From: DASROJ01 sp035646975
GTDB lineage: Bacteria > Acidobacteriota > Polarisedimenticolia > JACPZX01 > DASXTC01
Assembly (NCBI GenBank): GCA_035646975.1
Contig: DASROJ010000259.1
Location: 1-6,633, forward strand
DNA: 6,633 bases
Reading direction: 5' to 3'
The notes beneath the pieces were generated by a model. The model saw only the letters and a program-made list of their open reading frames with translations. It was not told the origin of the DNA and did not search any database. The first letter of the stretch is position 1; each line of letters starts with the position of its first letter. Positions 1-4,569 of the stretch are shown here, one piece after another. The position numbers were made by a program, and so were the translations under genes.

Positions 1-1108
1 GGATTTCAGAATACAACGCCCGCATGTCCCTGACCATCACGTCGCGCGAGAACAGATCCTCGGCGCGCCGCCGCGCGGCCGCGGCAAAACGCGAGCGCTC
101 GACGGCGTCGTCGAGCAGACGATTCATGGCGGACGACAGCCCGTCGGCGTCGCCAGGCTCCACGATGAGGCCGGTCACACCGTGCTGATTCACGAAGGGG
201 ACACCCGAATCGATGTTCGTCGAGATGACCGGCAGACTGCATCCGAGCGCCTCGACCTGCACGAGGCCGAACGCCTCGCTGCGGTGCGTGGCCGGAAGCA
301 CCAGAAAGTCGCTGCCCCGGTAGCAGGCCAGCTTGTCCTCGTGGCTGACCCTTCCGAGGAAAATTGCGCGTTGTGCGACACCGAGCCGGCGCGCCAGATC
401 CATCAGCGGCCGCTTGAGCGGGCCATCACCGACAATCAGCAGCGTCGCCTCGGGGACGCCGACGAGCGCCTTGAGCAGCGTGTCCACACCCTTGTAGTAG
501 ACAAGACGCCCGACGAACAGGACGATCCGCGCGCCATGCTCGCGGCGCAGCGCCGCCGCCTTTTCTCTCACCGCTGGTGTCTCCTCGAGCTCCGTCAGGT
601 CGACACCGTGCGGGATGATGGAGCACTTCTCAGGATAACGGCTGATGACGGGAGACGATTCCATGTAACGCCGGGTGAAGGCGATGATCCGATCGGCCCG
701 TTTCATCAGCCGGTGCAGGACGAACCGGTTGAGGCGGCCCAGCAGCTTCTGCCGCACGACGTCGCTGTGATAGGTGATGATGAAACGCGCCCGTGAGGGT
801 GCCGCTAGACAGGCCAGCTCGCCGATCGGGTTGGGCGTGTGAAGATGGATGACATCGGCGTTCCTGAGCTTGAAGAACCATCGGACATACGAGGGTGACA
901 TCTCGGTGGAGAGGACGCGGCCCAGGGTGGCGGCCCGGATCACCCGGACACCGTTGACCGACTCCCGGGTCGTCAGCGCGCTGGTGTTGAAGGCGAGCAC
1001 GGTGAGGTCGTACTGCGAGGCAAGTGCTTCGGACACCGACTGCACATGATTCTCGATGCCCCCCTCATACGGGGGATAGTACTTGCCGACCTGCAGGACC
1101 TTTGTCAT
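1..1108 (-). CDS. GT4-family glycosyltransferase (C-terminus cut by window edge)
   Basis: Retaining GT-B glycosyltransferase of the GT4 type, expected to transfer a sugar from a nucleotide-sugar onto a growing surface glycan at the cytoplasmic face of the inner membrane. I translated 369 residues with no stop; GT4 enzymes usually have 370-400, so little is missing. Visible motifs are the N-terminal glycine loop EGGIENH (15-21), HLHTPNP (88-94), TYHSD (112-116), IPHGVD before the second domain, FVGRLVYYKG (198-207) whose Arg201 and Lys206 normally bind the donor diphosphate, and the E-x7-E signature EAFGLVQVE (Glu278, Glu286). The TYHSDVVRQ stretch recalls transferases commonly annotated as rhamnosyl/mannosyltransferases, but sugar specificity cannot be read from sequence. 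The ATG at 1108 is preceded by GAGGGG six bases upstream, and this site overlaps the TGA of the preceding gene. Only 10 nt separate the two genes, so translational coupling is likely. Confidence 0.93.
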   Translation of the reverse strand, partial: MTKVLQVGKYYPPYEGGIENHVQSVSEALASQYDLTVLAFNTSALTTRESVNGVRVIRAATLGRVLSTEMSPSYVRWFFKLRNADVIHLHTPNPIGELACLAAPSRARFIITYHSDVVRQKLLGRLNRFVLHRLMKRADRIIAFTRRYMESSPVISRYPEKCSIIPHGVDLTELEETPAVREKAAALRREHGARIVLFVGRLVYYKGVDTLLKALVGVPEATLLIVGDGPLKRPLMDLARRLGVAQRAIFLGRVSHEDKLACYRGSDFLVLPATHRSEAFGLVQVEALGCSLPVISTNIDSGVPFVNQHGVTGLIVEPGDADGLSSAMNRLLDDAVERSRFAAAARRRAEDLFSRDVMVRDMRALYSEI

Positions 1109-1118
1109 GCAAGGCCCC

Positions 1119-2285
1119 TCATGCCGCTTTCGCCTGCAGGTAGATTTTCAATGTCCGCTCGGCCACACGGCTCCACAGATATTCGTCCCGGACCCGCCGC
1201 CGCCCCTCCCCTGCCAGTCGCCGCATCAGCAGCGGATCGCCGATGACCCGGCCCAGCGCGGCGGCAAGGTCCTCGGGGTCTTCGGGGCTGAAAAAGATCC
1301 CCGCCGGACCGACCACTTCGGGAATCGGCGGCGCGGAGGAGGCCACCACCGGAAGCCCGCACGCCATCGCCTCGACGAGCACCAGACCGAATCCCTCTTT
1401 CACGGACGGAAAGACGAAGACATCGGCGCTCCGATAGAGCCCCGGCAGATCCTTGTCGTCCACCCTTCCGAGAAACTCCACCAGGTCGCCCACATCGGCG
1501 GCGGCGGCTCGTGCCTGCAGCTCGGCCCGATCGGGCCCGCTGCCGGCAATCGTCAGGCTGAAGGAATGTCCGGCGCGCTTGAGCAAAGGCAGGGCATCGA
1601 TCAGGGTTCGGAGCCCTTTCCTCGGAATCAGCAGACCGACATACAGCAGCCGGACAGGGCGCCTGTCGGCTTCCTGCCGCGGACCGGTCTGCGATTCCAC
1701 CTGGTCGCTCCCCTGCAGAAAGTTTGCCGAGACTCCCAGCGGGACGACTTCGATGCTCGACCCGGCCAGACCATATTCTTCCACCAGGACACGTCGCGAC
1801 TCAGCGGAGGCGACGATGACCTTCCTCACCCTGCGGAAGAAACGCTTCTCCATCGCGAAATGCTGCGGGTGCAGGAGATAGTCGGACCATCTCAACGGCG
1901 TGTCTCGGTGCGGAAAAAACGCGAACAACGACAGGCGGGCCCGCGCAAGCGCCGGGGAATCCGGCAGGGGGATGAAGGTCTCGATCACATCGGCCGTGTC
2001 GATCGCCTCACTCACTTTCAGCGCATTGGCGCCGAGGCTCCGGACATGCATGTTGAACAGATAGCCGAGTCGGCCGAACCGGTGGCCTGTGTCGGGCACA
2101 CGGAAGATGCGGATGCCATCGTGCGTTTCCCGGGGCGGGCCTCCGTTCCTGAACGACGTGATGACGCTCACCTCGGCGCCGGCGTCACGCAGCGCGGCGG
2201 CGAATCCGGCCACCTGGCGCTCGATCCCCGGCCAGAATCCAGGCCGCGGATGGGGATAGGCCATGGTGATCAGCGTCACCTTCAC
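1119..2285 (-). CDS. GT4-family glycosyltransferase (388 aa)
   Basis: Second retaining GT-B transferase, complete at 388 residues, a normal GT4 length. It probably adds another sugar to the same surface polysaccharide. The N-terminal Rossmann domain opens with MKVTLITMAY and a PGIERQV acceptor/donor loop (19-25). The C-terminal domain carries LLYVGLLIPRKG (213-224), TIAGSGPDR (245-253), FLGRVDDKDL (271-280), the E-x7-E signature EGFGLVLVE (Glu297, Glu305) and MACGLPVVAS. The loop that reads GRL...KG in many GT4 enzymes reads GLLIPRKG here, so the usual Arg is Leu while Lys223 is kept; related GT4 proteins also show this variant. I chose GTG at 2285 because GGAG lies six bases before it and the protein then starts MKVTLI. 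GTG at 2297 would add four residues but has no Shine-Dalgarno, and an in-frame TGA at 2306-2304 bars anything longer. It lies between the export gene and the next transferase on one strand. Confidence 0.92.
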   Translation of the reverse strand: MKVTLITMAYPHPRPGFWPGIERQVAGFAAALRDAGAEVSVITSFRNGGPPRETHDGIRIFRVPDTGHRFGRLGYLFNMHVRSLGANALKVSEAIDTADVIETFIPLPDSPALARARLSLFAFFPHRDTPLRWSDYLLHPQHFAMEKRFFRRVRKVIVASAESRRVLVEEYGLAGSSIEVVPLGVSANFLQGSDQVESQTGPRQEADRRPVRLLYVGLLIPRKGLRTLIDALPLLKRAGHSFSLTIAGSGPDRAELQARAAAADVGDLVEFLGRVDDKDLPGLYRSADVFVFPSVKEGFGLVLVEAMACGLPVVASSAPPIPEVVGPAGIFFSPEDPEDLAAALGRVIGDPLLMRRLAGEGRRRVRDEYLWSRVAERTLKIYLQAKAA

Positions 2286-2291
2286 GCGGCG

Positions 2292-2295
2292 CTCC
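2292..2295 (-). promoter_or_regulatory. Ribosome-binding site that decides the GT start
   Basis: On the minus strand GGAG precedes GTG at 2285 by six bases. It lies inside the alternative reading that starts at 2297, so it favours the shorter protein. The alternative GTG has only the repeat array upstream of it and no purine-rich site. Confidence 0.6.
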
Positions 2296-2298
2296 ACA

Positions 2299-2334
2299 GT
2301 GATTCACGCCGTAACTCACGCCGTGACTCACGCC
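2299..2334. repeat. Three tandem 12-bp repeats upstream of the GT gene
   Basis: Three adjacent 12-bp units, GTGATTCACGCC (2299-2310), GTAACTCACGCC (2311-2322) and GTGACTCACGCC (2323-2334), differ at only two positions. Each unit opens with a 9-bp near-palindrome, GTGA-N-TCAC, perfect in units 1 and 3 and with one mismatch in unit 2. A related TCACGCGG occurs at 2282-2289 inside the gene start. The array ends 14 bp before the preferred GTG start, inside the 212-nt gap between the export gene and the transferase. The rest of that gap holds only weak GC-rich hairpins (for example arms 2423-2429 and 2434-2440) without a T-run, and I found no convincing promoter or terminator there. The array could be a multi-copy operator, an mRNA element near the ribosome site, or simple slippage; none is proven. 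Confidence 0.75.
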
Positions 2335-2497
2335 GCATTGCAGGGTGCCGTGCTGTCTGAAGGAGGGATTGCGGACACCAACGGCGCGCAGTGTCCGGGA
2401 GTTCACTCGGGGCATGCTCGCTTTCCGCGCCGACGCGGGACTGTCCGGATCCAGGTCCCCCCATTCGCCCCTCACAACGACTGACCGATTTGACGCG

Positions 2498-3610
2498 CTA
2501 GTTATTCGGCGATGGGTCCGGCCTCGTGGGATTGACGGTGTTCGAGACGATGGTCGCCTGGACGATCGGGGAGATGGCTCTCAGGATCGTGTCGATGACA
2601 TAGTTGAACTTGCCCAACGGCCCCGGCGAGACGTAGATGATGTCGCCCGGCTGCACGAAAATGTTCTGGCTCAGGTCGCCCTGCACCAGCGCCTTGGCAT
2701 CCACCACCGCGATCTCGGGCGCCTTGAGCCCCCCTCGCAGCACGGCGATCTCCCGTTTTTTCGCCCCCAGGTTCATCCAGCCGGCCTGCGTCAGGGCCCT
2801 GATGATCGGAATCGGTTCCAGCGTCTCGAGCGCCGTGGCGTTGCGTACCTCACCCAGGACGTAAATGAAGCGGCGGGTGTTTTCCGGGATGTAGATCATG
2901 TCCTGGTCCATCAGGCGCACGTTGCTCGCGGTGTCGCCGCGGACGAGCTGCTTGAAGTTCGTGTTGACGACCTTGTTCGACCGCATCAGGTAGGCGCCTT
3001 CCAGATCGGCCTTGTCCGTGGTCAGACCGGCCTTGTAAAGCGCGTCGAGCAGCGTGCCTTCCTTGCCAGAGAGGTAGAAGATGCCGGGGGTCTTCACTTC
3101 GCCGCCGATGAATACTTTTTTCTGCGCGAACCCCTTCGCGATGACCGTCACCTGGGGAGAGCGCAGGAACCGCCCCAGCTTCTCGGTCATTTCGGTCCGG
3201 ACTTCCTCCACCGTCCTCCCCGCGGCAGGAACGTCGCCGATGAAGGCAAACGAAATCATGCCGTCCGGTCGTACGGGCACCTCGACATGCTGCAGGTCCT
3301 TTTCGTCGTAGACCGAGATGTCCAGCTGGTCCTCGATCTCCAGCTGGTAGGGATTGGCGGAGCCCGCGCCCACCCCTGGCGCCGCAGGGGCCAGAGCGGG
3401 GTTGTCTTCGGGCGCGACTTTCTGAAATGTCGGCGCGCCGGGCCCGTCGACGGCTGGCTGCGAGCCTGGCGGAGCGCTGGAAGGGGTTGGCGGGTTTGCC
3501 GAGATGGCCGTGCGTTTCACCGCGCCGCCTCCGCATGCCGACAAGAGAAGCATCGAGACCAGCAAGAGCCGCGCCCTGGAACGGAAGGAAACTGTGGGCC
3601 TCAGGAACAT
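2498..3610 (-). CDS. Polysaccharide export outer-membrane lipoprotein (Wza-like, SLBB domains)
   Basis: Complete 370-residue protein predicted to form the periplasmic/outer-membrane exit channel for a capsule or exopolysaccharide. A lipoprotein signal peptide is clear: basic Arg10-Arg14, hydrophobic LLLVSMLLL, and lipobox LSAC with Cys26 as the lipidation site. A Pro/Ala/Ser-rich linker follows (about 33-85). The polysaccharide-export domain runs about 86-160 (YQLEIEDQLDISVYDEKDL, VRPDGMISFAFIGDV). Two SLBB repeats follow: about 164-240 (FIGGEVKTPGIFYLSG, LLDALYKAGL) and 247-328 (YVLGEVRNATALE, IIRALTQAGW, ending in VQPGDIIYVSPGP). Residues about 334-357 (FNYVIDTILRAISPIVQATI) look like an amphipathic helix and could match the C-terminal helix that crosses the outer membrane in E. 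coli Wza; this is inferred. The ATG at 3610 has GAGGAG at 3621-3616, five bases upstream. Two glycosyltransferases follow on the same strand. No tyrosine autokinase/co-polymerase is visible. Confidence 0.95.
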   Translation of the reverse strand: MFLRPTVSFRSRARLLLVSMLLLSACGGGAVKRTAISANPPTPSSAPPGSQPAVDGPGAPTFQKVAPEDNPALAPAAPGVGAGSANPYQLEIEDQLDISVYDEKDLQHVEVPVRPDGMISFAFIGDVPAAGRTVEEVRTEMTEKLGRFLRSPQVTVIAKGFAQKKVFIGGEVKTPGIFYLSGKEGTLLDALYKAGLTTDKADLEGAYLMRSNKVVNTNFKQLVRGDTASNVRLMDQDMIYIPENTRRFIYVLGEVRNATALETLEPIPIIRALTQAGWMNLGAKKREIAVLRGGLKAPEIAVVDAKALVQGDLSQNIFVQPGDIIYVSPGPLGKFNYVIDTILRAISPIVQATIVSNTVNPTRPDPSPNN

Positions 3611-3637
3611 CGCTTCTCCTCGTAGCCGCTCAACCGT

Positions 3638-3669
3638 GCATCGACCATGTAACCGGGTGGTCTCGATGC
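3638..3669 (-). promoter_or_regulatory. Leader hairpin upstream of the export-gene ribosome site
   Basis: Read on the minus strand, GCATC and GACCA (separated by a 2-nt GA bulge) pair with TGGTC and GATGC around a 10-nt loop CCCGGTTACA, giving ten base pairs. The hairpin ends 16 nt before the GAGGAG ribosome site of the export gene. The decamer GTGCATCGAC that forms one arm is repeated exactly at 3697-3706 (first copy 3636-3645), so the leader could pair in more than one way. It has no U-run, so it is not a simple intrinsic terminator. A regulatory role is inferred. Confidence 0.45.
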
Positions 3670-3832
3670 GATGAACCTTCCGGCGCCCGGAGCGCGGTGC
3701 ATCGACGAGCCTTCACCAGGGTGACAGATTCGCTGAATGAAATCTTGATCAGAACGGCTGAGGCAGTCCGCAACCGCGATTCGTCCGCCGCTTTTCCCCC
3801 AAAGCGCCCGGACCTGCGGCAGGCCGGCACCG

Positions 3833-3895
3833 ACCCCTGTCCAATCTGAGAGTGCGCTAAGTATACCGGGAGGCGCCGAAAAAACAACCCCTGTC
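3833..3895. repeat. 9-bp direct repeat ACCCCTGTC flanking the candidate promoter
   Basis: ACCCCTGTC occurs at 3833-3841 and again at 3887-3895, 54 bp apart. With the promoter proposed at 3860-3887, one copy would lie near -35/-42 and the other just after the transcription start. This could be an operator pair, but nine bases is short enough to be chance. Confidence 0.35.
3860..3887 (-). promoter_or_regulatory. Candidate sigma-70 promoter for the polysaccharide operon
   Basis: On the minus strand the -10 hexamer is TATACT (3865-3860, 5/6 to consensus). A weak -35, TTGTTT (3887-3882, 3/6), lies 16 bases upstream. Transcription would begin near 3853, giving a leader of about 240 nt before the ATG at 3610. 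It is the only reasonable -10 I found upstream of the export gene. Confidence 0.5.
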
Positions 3896-3903
3896 AGGTT
3901 GTT
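3879..3903 (-). terminator. Candidate intrinsic terminator after the small gene
   Basis: On the minus strand AACAACC (3903-3897) pairs with GGTTGTT (3889-3883) around a 7-nt loop. Four more T follow, giving a run of six including the last stem bases. The stem is short and A/T-rich, so it would be modest. It lies about 190 nt after the stop of the 67-residue gene and overlaps the -35 of the promoter proposed for the export gene. Confidence 0.42.
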
Positions 3904-3967
3904 GTAGTTTTCGGGATTGTAGGATTCGGCCGCCAGGACGCGGACGGACAGGACTTGCTCGTTGCGC

Positions 3968-4068
3968 GGTGCGGATGGTGCGGTTCCGGAGGTGCGGTGT
4001 GGCGTTCATCCCCGGAGCATGATCCGGCGGCACCCGGCGTCTTCGGTGAAACGGTGAGGCGGTGCCGC
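3968..4068. repeat. Cluster of short GC-rich direct and inverted repeats
   Basis: GGTGCGG occurs three times (3968-3974, 3977-3983, 3991-3997). Three adjacent 8-mers beginning CGGTG follow (4044-4051, 4052-4059, 4060-4067). GCGGCACC (4027-4034) is the exact inverse of GGTGCCGC (4061-4068), with 26 bases between them. A smaller dyad, CCGGA/TCCGG, sits at 4012-4027. This cluster would be the 3' untranslated part of the small gene's transcript. No T-run follows either dyad, so I do not call a terminator here. Confidence 0.45.
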
Positions 4069-4089
4069 GTTGAGCCGATGATGCGTGTT

Positions 4090-4293
4090 TCAGTGGTCGG
4101 TCTTGAGGATCTTCGGCGAAGCCTTGATGATGAAGACTTCGCGGGTTCCGTCCTCGTTGACCTTCTCGACCCGGTGCAGGACCACGCGCCGGTCATCTTT
4201 ATAGGCGATGATGGAACTCACCTTGATCGGATCCGTCGTCCGGGACTTCTTGCTGCTGGTCAAAGGCATCATGTTCCAGCCGCCGACCTTCAT
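4090..4293 (-). CDS. Small basic hypothetical protein (67 aa)
   Basis: Not a family I recognise. The ATG at 4293 has an excellent GAGGAG seven bases upstream, which selects it over an in-frame GTG at 4320 that would add nine residues. The 67-residue product has about 14 Lys/Arg against 8 Asp/Glu, so it is basic, with no signal peptide, membrane helix or Cys. A polar, Ser/Thr/Lys-rich N-terminal third (11-20) precedes stretches that look like beta-strands: IKVSSIIAY (23-31), RVVLHRVEK (36-44) and REVFIIKA (51-58), the last two joined by a turn NEDGT (46-50). A small beta-sheet fold, possibly binding nucleic acid or an acidic partner, is a guess only. It has its own candidate promoter and terminator, is divergent from the dehydrogenase gene, and lies upstream of the polysaccharide genes on their strand. 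The ribosome site and codon choice argue that it is real. Confidence 0.7.
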   Translation of the reverse strand: MKVGGWNMMPLTSSKKSRTTDPIKVSSIIAYKDDRRVVLHRVEKVNEDGTREVFIIKASPKILKTDH

Positions 4294-4300
4294 ATGTCGT

Positions 4301-4306
4301 CTCCTC
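4301..4306 (-). promoter_or_regulatory. Strong ribosome-binding site of the 67-aa gene
   Basis: GAGGAG on the minus strand lies seven bases before ATG 4293. It sets the start of the small protein and is the best reason to believe the gene is translated. Confidence 0.75.
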
Positions 4307-4331
4307 AGCTTCGAATCCACCGTCCGCAGCG
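4307..4331. repeat. Direct repeat, copy A (near the small gene)
   Basis: AGCTTCGAA (4307-4315), then TCCA, then CCGTCCGCAGCG (4320-4331). The two blocks recur in the same order at 4479-4499 without the four-base insert, so 21 positions are identical. This copy abuts the ribosome-binding site of the small gene and lies in its leader. Confidence 0.8.
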
Positions 4332-4333
4332 CT

Positions 4334-4350
4334 TGTCCTGGAACAGGACA
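4334..4350. promoter_or_regulatory. Perfect 17-bp palindrome (7-3-7)
   Basis: TGTCCTGGAACAGGACA has perfect 7-bp arms around GAA. It lies in the divergent region, 41 bp upstream of the small gene's ATG and downstream of its candidate promoter, so it would be transcribed in the leader. It could be an operator for a dimeric regulator or a compact RNA hairpin. It matches no operator I can name with confidence. Confidence 0.55.
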
Positions 4351-4416
4351 CTTTGCGCCGACCCTGCCTGATACCGGGCTTTGAAGCGGGTCCGGGACGT
4401 CACCAGAACACCACAG

Positions 4417-4445
4417 ATATTACTCCGCCGACGCCCCTCAGGCAA
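4417..4445 (-). promoter_or_regulatory. Candidate sigma-70 promoter for the small gene
   Basis: On the minus strand -35 TTGCCT (4445-4440, 4/6) and -10 TAATAT (4422-4417, 4/6) are separated by exactly 17 bases. Transcription would start near 4410, giving a leader of about 117 nt that contains the palindrome and repeat copy A. Confidence 0.45.
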
Positions 4446-4478
4446 GTCCAGAGGAAGCCGTTACCCCCGCTTGCAGAG

Positions 4479-4499
4479 AGCTTCGAACCGTCCGCAGCG
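4479..4499. repeat. Direct repeat, copy B (at the dehydrogenase promoter)
   Basis: AGCTTCGAA (4479-4487) joined directly to CCGTCCGCAGCG (4488-4499), in the same orientation as copy A about 170 bp to the left. It ends 10 bp before the -10 hexamer of the rightward promoter and so covers its -35 region, where a bound protein could block or recruit RNA polymerase. Confidence 0.8.
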
Positions 4500-4506
4500 A
4501 CTCGGG

Positions 4507-4515
4507 TGATATACT
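4507..4515 (+). promoter_or_regulatory. Candidate extended -10 promoter for the dehydrogenase
   Basis: TGATATACT is an extended -10 (TGn followed by TATACT at 4510-4515). No good -35 hexamer lies 16-18 bases upstream, which the extended -10 may compensate. Transcription would start near 4522, leaving a leader of about 48 nt. The -35 position is occupied by repeat copy B. Confidence 0.55.
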
Positions 4516-4569
4516 GAGGCCGCTTTGCGAATCCCCCCTATCGACTCTTCGACTCTACCGGAGGTTGTC

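Larger units (their letters stand above)
3611..4089. other. 479-nt gene-free stretch between export gene and small ORF
   Basis: No convincing gene lies here. It holds the untranslated leader of the export gene with a hairpin, a candidate leftward promoter, a candidate leftward terminator for the small upstream gene, and a GC-rich section with short direct and inverted repeats. Open frames that cross it lack ribosome sites and recognisable protein features. The T-rich patch around 3879-3910 stands out against the GC-rich surroundings. Confidence 0.6.

Noticed and set aside
182..796. 204-residue plus-strand open frame
   Set aside because: It lies antisense to the left glycosyltransferase, whose motifs are unmistakable; the product is Arg/Asp/Gln-rich with no domain.
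1083..2360. 425-residue plus-strand open frame
   Set aside because: It is antisense across the whole second glycosyltransferase. Long antisense frames are expected at this GC content, and the product resembles no family.
2423..2459. Terminator between the export gene and the glycosyltransferase
   Set aside because: Overlapping GC hairpins (2423-2440 and 2437-2459) exist, but no T-run follows on the minus strand, so read-through is expected.
2185..2475. 96-residue minus-strand frame covering the 12-bp repeats
   Set aside because: It overlaps the start of the glycosyltransferase and translates the repeat as GVSHGVSYGV-like sequence; no ribosome site or family.
2345..3625. 426-residue plus-strand open frame
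   Set aside because: It is antisense to the export lipoprotein gene, which has a signal peptide, lipobox, SLBB repeats and ribosome site.
3611..3853. Cyclic-di-GMP riboswitch in the export-gene leader
   Set aside because: Such riboswitches often control exopolysaccharide genes, but I could not find the conserved GEMM core bases or its two-helix arrangement.
3630..3887. 85-residue minus-strand frame in the export-gene leader
   Set aside because: It would begin with TTG inside the T-rich terminator/promoter patch, with no ribosome site and no recognisable features.
3894..4196. 100-residue minus-strand open frame overlapping the small gene
   Set aside because: Its composition (Arg, Ser, Thr, Pro, His) reflects the GC-rich repeats, and the overlapping 67-residue frame has a much better start.
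3955..4371. 138-residue plus-strand open frame over the intergenic region
   Set aside because: It overlaps the small minus-strand gene antisense, has no ribosome site, and its product changes character across the coding boundary.
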